This document shows positions 38,981 through 48,793 of a stretch of 64,000 nt of DNA, piece by piece. The translations under genes and the position numbers were made by a program. The notes beneath the pieces were generated by a model. The model was not told where the DNA came from. It made no database searches and saw nothing but the letters and a program-made list of their open reading frames with translations. Position 1 is the first letter of the stretch; each line of letters begins with the position of its first letter. The stretch is from Paracoccus spongiarum. GTDB lineage: Bacteria; Pseudomonadota; Alphaproteobacteria; Rhodobacterales; Rhodobacteraceae. The stretch covers positions 338,431 to 402,430 of the forward strand of contig NZ_JAVAMQ010000001.1 in assembly GCF_030732095.1 (NCBI RefSeq), written 5' to 3'.

Positions 38981-41176
38981 TCACGAAATCTGCTCCCCGG
39001 CGACGAAGATCACCACCGACAGGGGCGGCAGCGTCACCGCCATCGAGGCGGGCTGCCCGTCCTGCGCCGGACCATCCGCCTCGACGCCTCCCAGATTGCC
39101 CATGCCGCTGCCGCCATAGATCGCGGCATCGGTGTTGATCGCCTCGCGCCACCGCCCCGCCCGCGGCACGCCGAGGCGAAAATTCTCGCGCGGGACGGGC
39201 GTGAAGTTGCAGACCACGACCGCGGGCGGATCGCCCTCATGGCCGCGCCTGATCCAGGAAAAGGTGGACTGCGCGGGATCGGTGGCGATCCACTGGAAGC
39301 CCGCCCCGTCGCAATCCAGCACATGCAGGGCGGGCGTCGCGCGATAGAGGTGGTTGAGGTCGCGCACCAGCGACTGCAGCCCCTTGTGCAGCGGCTGGTC
39401 GGCCGCGTGCCAGTTCAGCTCGCCATTGTGGTTCCATTCCTCGGGCTGGCCGAACTCGCAGCCCATGAACAGCAGCTTCTTGCCCGGATGGCCCCACATG
39501 AAGCCGTAATAGGCGCGCAGGTTCGCGAATTGCTGCCATTCGTCGCCCGGCATCTTGCGCAGCATGCTGCCCTTGCCGTGCACAACCTCGTCATGGCTGA
39601 TCGGCAGGATGAAGTTCTCGCTGAAGGCATACATCAGCCCGAAGGTCATCTGGTCGTGGTGATACTTGCGATGCACCGGGTCCTGCTGGACATAGCGCAG
39701 CGTGTCGTTCATCCAGCCCATGTTCCACTTGTAGCCGAAGCCCAGCCCACCCGCGTCGACCGGCGCCGAGACCTTCGGAAACGAGGTGCTTTCCTCGGCC
39801 ACCGTCATGATGCCCGGCACCTCGCCATAGGTGGCGATGTTCATGTTCTGCATGAAGGCGATGGCTTCGTAATTCTCGCGCCCGCCATCCTTGTTGGGCA
39901 CCCACTGGCCCTCGCTGCGCGAATAGTCGCGATACAGCATCGAGGCGACCGCATCCACGCGCAGCCCGTCGATGTGGTATTCCTTCAGCCAGTAAAGCGC
40001 GTTGGCGATCAGGTAGTTCTGAACCTCCGTGCGGCCGTAGTTGTAGATCAGGGTGTTCCAGTCCTGATGAAAGCCCTCGCGCGGGTCGGCATGCTCGTAA
40101 AGCGCGGTGCCGTCAAAGCGCGCCAGCCCATGCGCATCCGTCGGGAAATGCCCCGGAACCCAGTCCAGAAGCACGCCCAGCCCCGCCGCATGGGCCGCTT
40201 CGACCAGGTCGCGGAACTCGTGCGGAGGGCCGAAGCGGATCGTCGGCGCGAACATGCCCACGGGCTGGTAGCCCCATGACCCGTCAAAGGGAAACTCGCT
40301 GACCGGCAGCAGTTCCAGATGGGTGAAGCCCATGTCCCGGGCGTAGTTCACCAGATCGGCGGCCAGTTCCTTGTAGGACAGCGGCCGCCCCCGGTCGTCC
40401 CACTTGCGCCGCCAGCTGCCCAGATGCACCTCGTAGATGCTGATCGGGGCGGTGCGGTCATGGGCCGCGGCGCGGCGCTCCATCCAGCCCGCGTCCTTCC
40501 AGCCATAGCCCGAGATGTCGCGCACCACGCTGGCCTTCTCGGGCGGGTGCTGGCTGCCGAAGCCGACCGGATCGGCCTTCAGCATCAGCCCGCCGTCGGC
40601 CCCGAGGATCTCGTATTTGTACAGCGCGCCATCGGCGACGCCGGGCAGGAAGATCTCCCACACGCCGCTGGCCCCGACGCGGCGCATCGGGTGGCGCCGC
40701 CCGTCCCACTGGTTGAACTGGCCGATGACCGAGACCCGCCGCGCATTCGGCGCCCAGACCGCGAAATGCGTCCCTGCGGTCTTTTCATGGGTCGTCACAT
40801 GGGCGCCAAGCGCGTCCCACAGCCGCCGGTGGGTGCCCTCGCCCATCAGGTACAGGTCGACATCGCCCAAGACCGGCCCGAAGCGGTAGGGATCGTCGAA
40901 TTCCCATGCGACCCCGCCGCCCGACACGGCCTTCAGCCGATAGGGACCGGCCCCGACCGGACCGGCAAAGACATCGCCCGCGATGCGTTCCAGCGGCACC
41001 TCACCCTTGGCGGTCAGCGCGCTCAGCGAAGCCAGGTCCGGCTGGAACGCCGTCACGACGATTCGCCGGCCCTGCTTGTGCGGACCCAGCACGTCGAAAG
41101 GCCGGTCGTGCCGTCCTTCGTGCAACAGCGCCAGATCATGCTCGGTCAACGTGCGTGGCTGCGTGGTCTGTCCCAT
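38981..41176 (-). CDS. glgB: 1,4-alpha-glucan branching enzyme
   Basis: GlgB (GH13_9) cuts an alpha-1,4 chain and rejoins it as an alpha-1,6 branch. The 731-residue protein has a long N-terminal region with two beta domains ([11 protein letters not shown] near residue 22; CBM48 around [18 protein letters not shown] near 130). Barrel motifs are DWVPGHFP, nucleophile Asp in [12 protein letters not shown], acid Glu in TVAEEST and [13 protein letters not shown]. It ends in an all-beta domain. It is first in the operon glgB-C-A-X-amylosucrase-P, and its promoter must lie in the 41177-41299 gap shared with the alpha-glucosidase. Confidence 0.97.
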   Translation of the reverse strand: MGQTTQPRTLTEHDLALLHEGRHDRPFDVLGPHKQGRRIVVTAFQPDLASLSALTAKGEVPLERIAGDVFAGPVGAGPYRLKAVSGGGVAWEFDDPYRFGPVLGDVDLYLMGEGTHRRLWDALGAHVTTHEKTAGTHFAVWAPNARRVSVIGQFNQWDGRRHPMRRVGASGVWEIFLPGVADGALYKYEILGADGGLMLKADPVGFGSQHPPEKASVVRDISGYGWKDAGWMERRAAAHDRTAPISIYEVHLGSWRRKWDDRGRPLSYKELAADLVNYARDMGFTHLELLPVSEFPFDGSWGYQPVGMFAPTIRFGPPHEFRDLVEAAHAAGLGVLLDWVPGHFPTDAHGLARFDGTALYEHADPREGFHQDWNTLIYNYGRTEVQNYLIANALYWLKEYHIDGLRVDAVASMLYRDYSRSEGQWVPNKDGGRENYEAIAFMQNMNIATYGEVPGIMTVAEESTSFPKVSAPVDAGGLGFGYKWNMGWMNDTLRYVQQDPVHRKYHHDQMTFGLMYAFSENFILPISHDEVVHGKGSMLRKMPGDEWQQFANLRAYYGFMWGHPGKKLLFMGCEFGQPEEWNHNGELNWHAADQPLHKGLQSLVRDLNHLYRATPALHVLDCDGAGFQWIATDPAQSTFSWIRRGHEGDPPAVVVCNFTPVPRENFRLGVPRAGRWREAINTDAAIYGGSGMGNLGGVEADGPAQDGQPASMAVTLPPLSVVIFVAGEQIS

Positions 41177-41217
41177 GGCCTCACTCTATCTGCTGCAAAG
41201 ATTCGGGCAATGCGTGG

Positions 41218-41229
41218 GTTAACGCTAAC
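41218..41229. promoter_or_regulatory. Candidate LacI-type operator between glgB and the alpha-glucosidase gene
   Basis: GTTAACGCTAAC is an imperfect palindrome centred on CG, 42 bases before glgB and 71 before the alpha-glucosidase. Central CG symmetry with TTA/TAA flanks is common for LacI-family sugar regulators. No regulator gene is in the window, so this is a location-based guess. Confidence 0.4.
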
Positions 41230-41299
41230 ATTTCCTTTTCTCTGCCGCTACTGTCATGCTTGATGGGGCGGGAATGTCCCCCGACAGAGGAGCAACCGG

Positions 41300-42904
41300 A
41301 TGGTCGAATGGTGGCGTGACGCGGTGATCTATCAGATCTATCCCCGCAGCTTTCAGGACAGCAACGGCGATGGCATCGGCGATCTTCAGGGCATCACGCA
41401 GCGGCTTGGCCATGTGGCGGACCTCGGCGCGGACGCCATCTGGCTGTCGCCGATCTTCACCTCGCCGATGAAGGACATGGGCTATGACGTGTCGGACTAT
41501 ACCGACATCGACCCGCTGTTCGGCACGCTGGCCGATTTCGACGCGCTGGTGGCCCGTGCCCATGATCTGGGCCTCAAGGTCATCATCGACCAGGTCATCA
41601 GCCACACCAGCGACAAGCATCCCTGGTTCGAGGAAAGCCGCCGCGACCGAACCAATCCCAAGGCCGACTGGTATGTATGGTCCGATCCGCGGCCCGACGG
41701 CACGCCGCCCAACAACTGGCCCTCGGTCTTCGGCGGCCCGGCATGGGAATGGGAACCGCGCCGGCGGCAGTATTACCTGCACAACTTCCTGATCGAGCAG
41801 CCCGACCTGAACTTCCACCACAAGCCGGTGCAGGACGCGCTGCTGGAAACCATGCGCTTCTGGCTGGATCGCGGCGTGGACGGCTTCCGGCTGGACACGG
41901 TGAACTACTATTTCCACGACCGCAAGCTGCGCAACAACCCGCCCAATCCCGACCATACCGGCCCCGAGACCTACGGCTTCCAGCATCACACGCGGTCAAA
42001 GAACCGGCCGCAGAACATCGGCTTCCTGAAGCGGCTGCGCAAGCTGACCGACCGCTACGACGGCCGCATGATGGTCGGCGAGGTCGGCGACGGCGGCGAG
42101 ACCGCAATCCGCATCATGGCCGAATACACCGAGGGCGATGACCGGCTGCACATGTGCTACAGCTTCGAGATGCTCAGCCCCGACTTCTCGGCGGGGCATT
42201 TCCGGCGGACCATCGGGGGGGTCCAGCAGGGCGCCCCGGACGGCCATTCCTGCTGGTCCTTCTCGAACCATGACGTGCCGCGGCACCTGACGCGCTGGGC
42301 GAAACATGCCGCGGACCCGCAGATCCTCGCCCGGCAGGCGGCGGCGATGCTGATGTCGTTTCCGGGCACCATCTGCCTCTATCAGGGCGAAGAGCTGGGC
42401 CAGACCGAGACCGAACTGGTCTATGCCGAACTGACCGACCCGCCTGCCCTGCGCTTCTGGCCCGAGGTCAAGGGCCGCGACGGTTGCCGCACGCCGATGG
42501 TCTGGGATGCCGACCTGCCGCAGGCCGGATTCAGCAGCGCCCGGCCCTGGCTGCCGGTCAAGCCGCCGCAGGCCGCCCGCGCGGTCGCAGGCCAGCAGGC
42601 CGACAATGACAGCGTGCTGGCGGCCTATCGCGGCCTCATCGCCTTCCGCAAGGCGACGCCGCCGCTGCGATGGGGCCCGGCCGAATTCCTCGACCTGCCC
42701 GAGCCGCTGCTGGGCTTCCGCCGCAGCCATGACGGCGAGACCGTGACCTGCGTCTTCAACCTCTCGCCGGTCGCGCGGCAGGTCGGCCTGAAGGGCAAGA
42801 CCGCCCTTCTGGGGCCATCGCTGGCCACGCTGTCGGACCGAACGCTGGACCTGCCCGCCAACGGCCATGCCTGGCTGCAGGGCAGCCCGACGCTGCGCGG
42901 CTGA
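41300..42904 (+). CDS. Alpha-glucosidase (GH13, AglA/oligo-1,6-glucosidase type)
   Basis: A 534-residue cytosolic enzyme that releases glucose from small alpha-glucosides such as maltose, isomaltose or sucrose. The opening WWRDAVIYQIYPRSFQDSNGDG is the family hallmark. The catalytic trio is Asp199 (GFRLDTVN), Glu261 (VGEVGDG) and Asp325 (SNHDVPR). The QVISHTSD segment differs from the usual DLVVNHTSD, a pattern seen in alpha-glucosidases with broad specificity. No signal peptide is present, so an importer must bring in its substrate. GAGGAG precedes the ATG. It is divergent from glgB, implying shared control with glycogen metabolism. Confidence 0.93.
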   Translation: MVEWWRDAVIYQIYPRSFQDSNGDGIGDLQGITQRLGHVADLGADAIWLSPIFTSPMKDMGYDVSDYTDIDPLFGTLADFDALVARAHDLGLKVIIDQVISHTSDKHPWFEESRRDRTNPKADWYVWSDPRPDGTPPNNWPSVFGGPAWEWEPRRRQYYLHNFLIEQPDLNFHHKPVQDALLETMRFWLDRGVDGFRLDTVNYYFHDRKLRNNPPNPDHTGPETYGFQHHTRSKNRPQNIGFLKRLRKLTDRYDGRMMVGEVGDGGETAIRIMAEYTEGDDRLHMCYSFEMLSPDFSAGHFRRTIGGVQQGAPDGHSCWSFSNHDVPRHLTRWAKHAADPQILARQAAAMLMSFPGTICLYQGEELGQTETELVYAELTDPPALRFWPEVKGRDGCRTPMVWDADLPQAGFSSARPWLPVKPPQAARAVAGQQADNDSVLAAYRGLIAFRKATPPLRWGPAEFLDLPEPLLGFRRSHDGETVTCVFNLSPVARQVGLKGKTALLGPSLATLSDRTLDLPANGHAWLQGSPTLRG

Positions 42905-42965
42905 TACGGCGGGGTCCGGGCCACGCGCCCGCCCGCGCCCTGCGGCCTCCCGTCCTGCGCCCGTC

Positions 42966-43148
42966 TCAGTCGGGCTTGCGCCGGATGAACAGCTCATAGG
43001 CCAGATACAACCCGGCCGCGCCGAACAGCACCGCCCAGAAGGGGTTGCCGGTCGAGACCTCGACCCCCGCCCACAGCAGCGGCAGCACCACGCACAGCAC
43101 CCGCACCCAGAGCCGCCGGAAGAACGGCGCGTTCGGATCGATCAGCAT
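42966..43148 (-). CDS. Small membrane protein of 60 residues
   Basis: MLIDPNAPFFRRLWVRVLC is followed by two hydrophobic segments (about residues 13-30 and 36-54) and a basic RRKPD end. The shape is typical of small conserved inner-membrane proteins of Rhodobacterales with no known function. A GGAAAGGG stretch lies before the ATG. It follows matB on the same strand after a GC hairpin. The coding call rests on composition, ribosome site and the clean two-helix layout. Confidence 0.65.
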   Translation of the reverse strand: MLIDPNAPFFRRLWVRVLCVVLPLLWAGVEVSTGNPFWAVLFGAAGLYLAYELFIRRKPD

Positions 43149-43175
43149 GTCCAGCCCTTTCCGGCCTGCAAGCGA

Positions 43176-43196
43176 CCCCCCGCCCGACGCGGGGGG
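43176..43196 (-). terminator. Stem-loop after matB
   Basis: CCCCCCGC (43176-43183), loop CCGAC, GCGGGGGG (43189-43196) lies downstream of the matB stop on the minus strand. It is a strong hairpin without a U tract, possibly a partial terminator before the 60-residue protein gene. Confidence 0.5.
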
Positions 43197-43249
43197 CCTC
43201 GTGCTTCTATAGCGGCCGACGCGGCGGGGTGCAAAGACCGCCCCCCCCC

Positions 43250-44761
43250 TCAGCCCTTGGCGAACAGCCCCTCGTGACGCTGACGCAGCGCGGCCTTCTG
43301 CACCTTGCCCATCGCGTTGCGCGGCAACTCGTCGGCCAGGATCACCCGCCGCGGCAGCTTGAACCGCGCCAGCCGGTCCGACAGCGCCGCCAGGATCTCC
43401 TGCGGGTCGGGCGCGGTGCCGGGCGCGGGCACCAATACCGCCACCGTGGCCTCGCCCAGATCGGGATGCGGCACGCCGATCACCGCGCTTTCCAGCACCT
43501 CCTGCAGCGCGTCGATCGCCTCCTCGACCTCCTTGGGATAGATGTTCAGCCCGCCCGAGATCACCAGATCCTTGCTGCGCCCGACGATGGTGACATGGCC
43601 CTCGGCGTCCTGCATCCCAAGATCGCCGGTCGTGAACCAGCCCTCGGCGTCCAGATCCTCGGCGGTCTTGTCGGGCATCTGCCAGTAGCCCTTGAACACG
43701 TTCGCGCCGCGCACCCGGATCATGCCGATCTGCCCGCGTTCGACATCCGCGCCCGCGGCATCGACGATGCGCAGCGACACGCCCGGCAGCGGCCTGCCCA
43801 CGGTCCCGGCCCGGCGCGGGCCGTCATAGGGGTTCGAGGTGGTCATGTTCGTCTCGGTCATGCCATAGCGTTCCAGGATCACATGGCCGGTGCGCGCCTC
43901 GAAGGCGCGATGCGTCTCGGCCAGCAGGGGCGCGCTGCCCGAGATGAACAGCCGCATCCGCGCGGTGGCCTCGCGGTCCAGGCCGGGCCTGTCCAGAAGC
44001 CGCGTGTAGAAGGTCGGCACGCCCATCATCACCGTCGCCTGCGGCAGCAGCCGAAGCACCTCGTCCGCGTCAAAGCGCGGCAGCCAGATCATCGCGCCCC
44101 CGGACAGCAGCGACAGGTTGCAGGCGACGAACAGCCCGTGCGTGTGAAAGATCGGCAGCGCGTGCAGCAGCACGTCGTCACAGCTGAACCGCCAGGCATC
44201 GGCCAACACGCGGGCGTTGGACAGCAGGTTGTCATGGCTCAGCATGGCGCCCTTGGGGCGGCCCGTTGTGCCCGAGGTGTAGAGGATCGCCGCAAGCTGG
44301 TGGCCCGCGCGCGGCACCGGGGCCTGCGTCTCGGGGTGACGGATTGCGGCCTCGGTCAGGCTGCCCTGACCCGCCGCGTCCAGCGTCAGCAGGCGCAGCG
44401 CATCGGGCGCGAAATCCGCACGCTGCGCGACGATGGCCGGGTCGCAGACCAGCAGCGCGGGCGCCGCATCGGCGATGAAATAGGCCAGCTCGGCGGCGGT
44501 ATAGGCGGGGTTCAGCGGCAGGAACACCGCGCCGGCCCGCAGCGTCGCCAGGTACAGCGCCAGCGCCTCGGGCGATTTCGCGACCTGCACGGCCACGCGG
44601 TCCCCCGGACCGACGCCCGAGGCGGTCAGCAGATTGGCCAGCCGGCCCGACAGCCGGTACAGCCCGTCATGGTCCAGCGTCGCGCCGCCGGGCAGGATCA
44701 GCGCCGGCCTGTCGTCTCCCGCATGTCGCGCCATCAGCGCGTCGAACAGCGTGTTGGTCAT
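43250..44761 (-). CDS. matB: Malonyl-CoA synthetase
   Basis: MatB activates malonate (and methylmalonate) with ATP and CoA. The 503-residue ANL-family enzyme has the P-loop LYTSGTTGRPKGA, IFHTHGLF, the ERYGMTETNM motif with MatB-like TSNPYDGPRRAGTVG, GDLG and the C-terminal catalytic Lys region MGKVQK. The RLFISGSAPLLAETH and ERYGMTETNMTTSNP stretches match the Rhizobium enzyme closely. No malonate carrier or malonyl-CoA decarboxylase gene is beside it. It lies 21 bases after a LysR gene on the same strand and may be read with it. Confidence 0.92.
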   Translation of the reverse strand: MTNTLFDALMARHAGDDRPALILPGGATLDHDGLYRLSGRLANLLTASGVGPGDRVAVQVAKSPEALALYLATLRAGAVFLPLNPAYTAAELAYFIADAAPALLVCDPAIVAQRADFAPDALRLLTLDAAGQGSLTEAAIRHPETQAPVPRAGHQLAAILYTSGTTGRPKGAMLSHDNLLSNARVLADAWRFSCDDVLLHALPIFHTHGLFVACNLSLLSGGAMIWLPRFDADEVLRLLPQATVMMGVPTFYTRLLDRPGLDREATARMRLFISGSAPLLAETHRAFEARTGHVILERYGMTETNMTTSNPYDGPRRAGTVGRPLPGVSLRIVDAAGADVERGQIGMIRVRGANVFKGYWQMPDKTAEDLDAEGWFTTGDLGMQDAEGHVTIVGRSKDLVISGGLNIYPKEVEEAIDALQEVLESAVIGVPHPDLGEATVAVLVPAPGTAPDPQEILAALSDRLARFKLPRRVILADELPRNAMGKVQKAALRQRHEGLFAKG

Positions 44762-44782
44762 CCTCGTCTCCGCTTGGGCCGC

Positions 44783-45685
44783 TCAGACGCCGCGCTGCCA
44801 GGGCGGGTCTTCGGCAAAGGCATCGGCAATGTGGTCGATGAAGGCGCGCGTCTTGCGCGGCATCGGCCGGGTCGGCGGCCAGACCACGCTGACCGGCAGC
44901 CGGCGCTGCGGCAGGTCGGGCAGGATCCGCACCAGCCGGCCGTCGCGCAGCGCGTCATGCACGATGAACAGCGGCAGCAGCGCCAGACCCAGCCCGCCAA
45001 TCGCCAGATCGCGCATCGCATCGCCATTGTTGGCGGTGATCCGGCCCTGCCGCGGCGGCGCGACCTCGGGGCCGAAGGGCCAGATTTCGGACAGCCGCGC
45101 GTTCAGATAGCCGATCGCCTCGTGACCGGCCAGATCGGCGGGCGACAGGATCGGACCGTGCCGGGCCAGATAGTCGGGGCTGGCAACCAGCGCATGCGGG
45201 TCCTCGCACAGCCGGCGCGCGATCAGGCTGCTGTCGCGCAGCCAGCCGATCCGCAGCGCCACGTCGAAGCCCGACCGTCCCAGATCGGTCAGCTGGTCGT
45301 CGTAATCCAGAACCACCTCAAGCTGGGGATGGGCGCGGGCGAAGCCGGCGATCACCGGGCCCAGATGCCGCAACCCGAAGCTCATCGGCCCGGCGACCGC
45401 CAGCCGTCCGCGCAGGGGCGCCTCGGGGCCCGCGACGCTTTCGGTGGCGGCGACCAGGTCGGCCAGCGCCGGGCGCAGCCGCTCGGCCAGGGCGAAGGCG
45501 CTGTCGGTCGGCGCGATCCGCCCGGCATGGCGCGTGAACAGCGCCACGCCAAGCGCCGCCTCGAAATCGCTGATGCGCTTGCTGACCACCGATTTCGACA
45601 GGTCGGCCCGCGCCGCCGCGGCCGAGATGCTGCCCGCGTCCAGCACGGCGAGGAAGGTCCGGATGTCGCTGATCGTCCAACTCAT
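44783..45685 (-). CDS. LysR-family regulator, likely controlling the divergent dioxygenase gene
   Basis: 300 residues. The N-terminal winged helix-turn-helix (residues 1-60) has GSISAAAARADLSKSVVSKRISDFE. The C-terminal periplasmic-binding-like domain follows from about residue 90. The start at 45685 puts the HTH at the N-terminus. It is divergent from the VOC-dioxygenase gene across 125 bases, the standard LysR arrangement, so it probably controls that cluster; it may also affect matB downstream of it. The inducer is not known; an aromatic or quinone compound is inferred from context. Confidence 0.9.
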   Translation of the reverse strand: MSWTISDIRTFLAVLDAGSISAAAARADLSKSVVSKRISDFEAALGVALFTRHAGRIAPTDSAFALAERLRPALADLVAATESVAGPEAPLRGRLAVAGPMSFGLRHLGPVIAGFARAHPQLEVVLDYDDQLTDLGRSGFDVALRIGWLRDSSLIARRLCEDPHALVASPDYLARHGPILSPADLAGHEAIGYLNARLSEIWPFGPEVAPPRQGRITANNGDAMRDLAIGGLGLALLPLFIVHDALRDGRLVRILPDLPQRRLPVSVVWPPTRPMPRKTRAFIDHIADAFAEDPPWQRGV

Positions 45686-45810
45686 GCGGCGCAGGATAGC
45701 CGGGCCGCGCGCGTTCGCAATATCCGAACGCGGCTTTGCATCAAGACCGGGTGTCGCGAACGGCCGTTTCGCGCCATATTGGCCCCGGCACGCAATCAAG
45801 GAGCCGCGCG

Positions 45811-46752
45811 ATGCAGCTGACCGGGATCCACCACCTGACCGCCATCACCGCCGATGCGCCGGGCAACAACCGCTTCTACACCCAGACCCTGGGTCTGCGC
45901 CGGGTCAAGAAGACCGTGAACCAGGACGACACCTCGGCCTATCACCTGTTCTTCGCCGATGGCGCCGGCAGCCCCGGCACCGACATCACCTTCTTCGACT
46001 GGCCCGCCGCGCCCGAACGCCGCGGCACCCAGTCGATCAGCCGCACCGGGCTGCGCGTGGCCGAGGACAGCCTCGACTACTGGGCCGGGCGGCTGGCCGA
46101 TCTGGGCGTCTCGACCGGCAGGATCGTGGCCCTTGACGGCCGCGCCAGCCTTGACGTCGAGGACCCCGAGGGGCAGCGGCTGCGCCTTGTCGCGGCGCCC
46201 GATCCGACCGGCGAGCCCTGGGCGAAAAGCCCGGTGCCGGACGGCCACCAGATCCGCGGGCTGGGCCCCATCACCATTTCCGTGCCCGACCTGGCACCGA
46301 CCGAGGCAGTGCTGACGCAGGTGATGAACATGCGCAGGGTGCGCGACTATGCCAGCCCGGACGGGGCCGGGCAGGTGCATGTCTTCGAGATGGGCGAGGG
46401 CGGCGCGGCGGCCGAGCTGCATGTCGCGGTGCAGCCCGGCCTGCCCGCCGCGCGGCAGGGCGCGGGCGGCGTGCATCACGTCGCCTTCCGGGTGCCGGGC
46501 AAGCCGGAACTGACCGCATGGGCCGAACGGGTGGCGGGCTTCCGCGTGCCGAATTCCGGCGAGGTCGAACGCTATTACTTCCGCTCGCTTTACTTCCGCG
46601 AACCGGCGGGCAATCTGTTCGAGATCGCCACCGACGATCCCGGCTTCGACGTGGACGAACCGCGCGAGACGATGGGCGAGGCGCTGTCCCTGCCCCCCTT
46701 CCTCGAGGGCAGGCGCGCCCGGATCGAGGCCGGGCTGAAGCCGCTGGACTGA
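45811..46752 (+). CDS. Ring-cleaving dioxygenase of the VOC superfamily (MhqA/MhqO-like)
   Basis: 313 residues made of two glyoxalase-fold halves, each with paired beta-alpha-beta units. [13 protein letters not shown] starts the first half with a metal His; [13 protein letters not shown] and [11 protein letters not shown] give the His and Glu in the second. [14 protein letters not shown] is typical of hydroquinone-specific ring-cleavage enzymes such as Bacillus MhqA and MhqO. The predicted role is extradiol cleavage of hydroquinones in the cytosol. AAGGAG lies 8 bases before the ATG. It opens a plus-strand series with the ChrR-like reductase; a GC hairpin (46763-46783) follows the stop. Confidence 0.88.
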   Translation: MQLTGIHHLTAITADAPGNNRFYTQTLGLRRVKKTVNQDDTSAYHLFFADGAGSPGTDITFFDWPAAPERRGTQSISRTGLRVAEDSLDYWAGRLADLGVSTGRIVALDGRASLDVEDPEGQRLRLVAAPDPTGEPWAKSPVPDGHQIRGLGPITISVPDLAPTEAVLTQVMNMRRVRDYASPDGAGQVHVFEMGEGGAAAELHVAVQPGLPAARQGAGGVHHVAFRVPGKPELTAWAERVAGFRVPNSGEVERYYFRSLYFREPAGNLFEIATDDPGFDVDEPRETMGEALSLPPFLEGRRARIEAGLKPLD

Positions 46753-46762
46753 CGGCGGGACT

Positions 46763-46783
46763 GCGGGGCGGCCGCCGCCCCGC
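46763..46783 (+). terminator. Stem-loop after the ring-cleaving dioxygenase gene
   Basis: GCGGGGC (46763-46769), a 7-base loop, GCCCCGC (46777-46783). No U tract follows. It may protect the upstream message or reduce read-through into the FMN-reductase gene. Confidence 0.4.
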
Positions 46784-46822
46784 CGCAAGATCACGACCGC
46801 CGCACTGGAAACGGAGACCCGC

Positions 46823-47362
46823 ATGACCACGATCCTCGGCCTCAGCGGCAGCCTTCGGCGCGCATCCTTCAATTCCGGCCTGCTGCGCGCCGCGCAGGAG
46901 GTCGCGCCCGAGGGCGTGACGGTGGTCATCGGCAGCATCGCGGGGGTGCCGCTTTACGATGGCGACGACGAGGCGGCCAACGGCACGCCGCCGGCGGTGG
47001 CCCGGCTGATCGCGCAGCTTGCCGCCGCCGACGGGCTGCTGCTGGCCAGTCCCGAATACAACAACGGCATTCCCGGCGTGTTCAAGAACGCCATCGACTG
47101 GATGTCGCGCGGCGAGGGGCTGGCGCTGTTCAGGGGCAAGCCGGTCGCCGTGACCGGTGCCTCGCCCGGCACATTCGGCACCACGCTGGCCCAGTCGCAC
47201 TGGCTTCCGGTACTGCGGACGCTGAACACCCGGCCCTGGCACGAGGGGCGGCTGATGGTGTCGCGGGCGGGCGAGCTGTTCGACGCCGACGGCACCCTGA
47301 CCGACGCGCGCACGAGGCAGCGGCTGGCCGGTTTCGTCGCGGGCTTTGCCGCGAGCCTGTGA
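46823..47362 (+). CDS. NAD(P)H-dependent FMN reductase (ChrR/YieF-like quinone reductase)
   Basis: A 179-residue flavodoxin-like protein. LSGSLRRASFN (residues 7-17) binds the FMN phosphate and SPEYNNGIPGVFKNAIDW (75-92) is the family motif. ChrR/YieF enzymes reduce quinones by two electrons, and also chromate, avoiding semiquinone radicals. Its place beside ring-cleaving dioxygenases fits quinone detoxification, and a chrA gene lies about 9 kb downstream. GGAG precedes the ATG. It overlaps the next LysR gene in TGATG. Confidence 0.9.
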   Translation: MTTILGLSGSLRRASFNSGLLRAAQEVAPEGVTVVIGSIAGVPLYDGDDEAANGTPPAVARLIAQLAAADGLLLASPEYNNGIPGVFKNAIDWMSRGEGLALFRGKPVAVTGASPGTFGTTLAQSHWLPVLRTLNTRPWHEGRLMVSRAGELFDADGTLTDARTRQRLAGFVAGFAASL

Positions 47363-48264
47363 TGGACCGCCTGGCCGCCGATCGCATGTTCGCGCAGGTC
47401 GTCCGCCTTGGCGGCTTCTCGGCAGCGGCGGCACAGCTTGGCACCTCGGCCGGGCAGGCATCGAAGCTGGTGTCGCGGCTGGAAGCGCATCTGGGGGTGC
47501 GGCTGCTGACGCGATCGACCCGCGCGATCGCCCTGACCGCCGAGGGCGAGGCCTATTTCGCCGGCATCGCCGCGATCCTCGACGATCTCGCCGATCTCGA
47601 GGAGGGCCTGCGCGAGACCGGCGCGAACCCGCGCGGCCAGCTGCGCCTGACCGCGCCGCTGACCTTCGGCACGGTGCAGCTGATGCCGGCGCTGATCGGC
47701 TTTGGCCGGCTGCATCCGGGCATTGCGCTGGACGTGCAGTTCACCGACAGCGTGATGAGCCTGGCCGAGCATGGCTTCGACGCCGCCATCCGGGTCGGCA
47801 CGCCGCGCGATTCGGCGCTGCTGGCGCGCAAGCTGGGGGTGATGCGCACCAAGGTCGCGGCGGCGCCCGCCTATCTTGACGCCCGGGGAACGCCCGGCCT
47901 GCCGGACGATCTGACCGGCCACCGCATCATCACCGACACCAATTTCGCCCGCCCCGACCATTGGAGCTTTCGCCAGGACGGCCAGAGCCGCACGATCTTC
48001 CTGCCGGGGCAGATGCGGCTGTCGAACGCCGAGGCCTGCGCGATGGCGGCCGAGGCCGGGCTGGGCATCGCCCGGCTGCCCGACTTCATCGCCGCCCGCG
48101 CCATCGCCGAAGGCCGGCTGGTCGAGATCCTGGCCCCCTTCCGGGATGGCGATTCCGGGGTTTTCGCCCTCACGCCGGCCGCCCGTCACATGCCGGTGCG
48201 GCTGCGCCTGCTGCTGGATCACCTGCGCGCCCTGTGGGGGCCGGACCACGACTGGCTGGCCTGA
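47362..48264 (+). CDS. LysR-family regulator coupled to the FMN reductase
   Basis: A 300-residue regulator with the HTH segment GGFSAAAAQLGTSAGQASKLVSRLE near residues 17-41 and an effector domain from about residue 85. The ATG at 47362 shares a base with the reductase stop; a GTG directly before it is an alternative. Unusually for LysR it is read in the same direction as its neighbours, after the reductase and before doxX-dioxygenase. It most likely senses the same aromatic or quinone stress as the rest of the cluster. Confidence 0.9.
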   Translation: MDRLAADRMFAQVVRLGGFSAAAAQLGTSAGQASKLVSRLEAHLGVRLLTRSTRAIALTAEGEAYFAGIAAILDDLADLEEGLRETGANPRGQLRLTAPLTFGTVQLMPALIGFGRLHPGIALDVQFTDSVMSLAEHGFDAAIRVGTPRDSALLARKLGVMRTKVAAAPAYLDARGTPGLPDDLTGHRIITDTNFARPDHWSFRQDGQSRTIFLPGQMRLSNAEACAMAAEAGLGIARLPDFIAARAIAEGRLVEILAPFRDGDSGVFALTPAARHMPVRLRLLLDHLRALWGPDHDWLA

Positions 48265-48367
48265 TCATTTCCATATCGGCAACAATCATCTGCCATAAGG
48301 CCGGATTATCATTTGCCGCCTGCGGGTGCATCTGTGCAGCCAGATCACATCCACAAGGACACAGGAC

Positions 48368-48778
48368 ATGCTGACCCGACTGAACCACCGCCTCGACGAC
48401 CCCGCCACCGCCGCGCTGATCCTGCGCGTCGCGATGGGCGTGCTGTTCCTCGCCCATGCCGGGCTGAAGATCTTCGTCTTCACCCCCGCCGGCACCGCGC
48501 AATTCTTCGCCTCGATCGGGCTGCCCGGCGCCCTGGCCTGGGTGGTGATCGCCGCCGAACTGCTGGGCGGGCTTGCGCTGATCCTCGGCTATCGGACCCG
48601 GCTGGTGGCGCTGGCGCTGGTGCCGGTGATGCTGGGCACCATCGCCTTCAGCCACGGCGCCAAGGGCTTCTTCTTCTCGAACGAGGGCGGCGGCTGGGAA
48701 TATCCCGCCTTCTGGACGCTGGCGCTGATCGTGCAGGCCCTGCTGGGCAGCGGCCGCGCCGCAGTGACGCAGGACTGA
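48368..48778 (+). CDS. DoxX-family membrane protein (CatD-like)
   Basis: A 136-residue inner-membrane protein with four hydrophobic helices (about residues 17-33, 50-72, 78-98 and 110-128). The DoxX features LRVAMGVLFLAHAGLKIF and GGLALILGYRTRLVAL are visible. It sits 15 bases before a catechol-dioxygenase-like gene, the same pairing as Bacillus catD-catE, which responds to thiol-reactive catechols. DoxX proteins may act as quinone-linked membrane oxidoreductases; this role is inferred. A GGAC site lies just before ATG 48368. Confidence 0.87.
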   Translation: MLTRLNHRLDDPATAALILRVAMGVLFLAHAGLKIFVFTPAGTAQFFASIGLPGALAWVVIAAELLGGLALILGYRTRLVALALVPVMLGTIAFSHGAKGFFFSNEGGGWEYPAFWTLALIVQALLGSGRAAVTQD

Positions 48779-48793
48779 GGAAAGGACATCGCC

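Noticed and set aside
43229..45820. Plus-strand open frame of about 860 codons opposite matB and the LysR gene
   Set aside because: It spans two real minus-strand genes and their gap, and the Arg/Gln/Gly-rich translation is a shadow.
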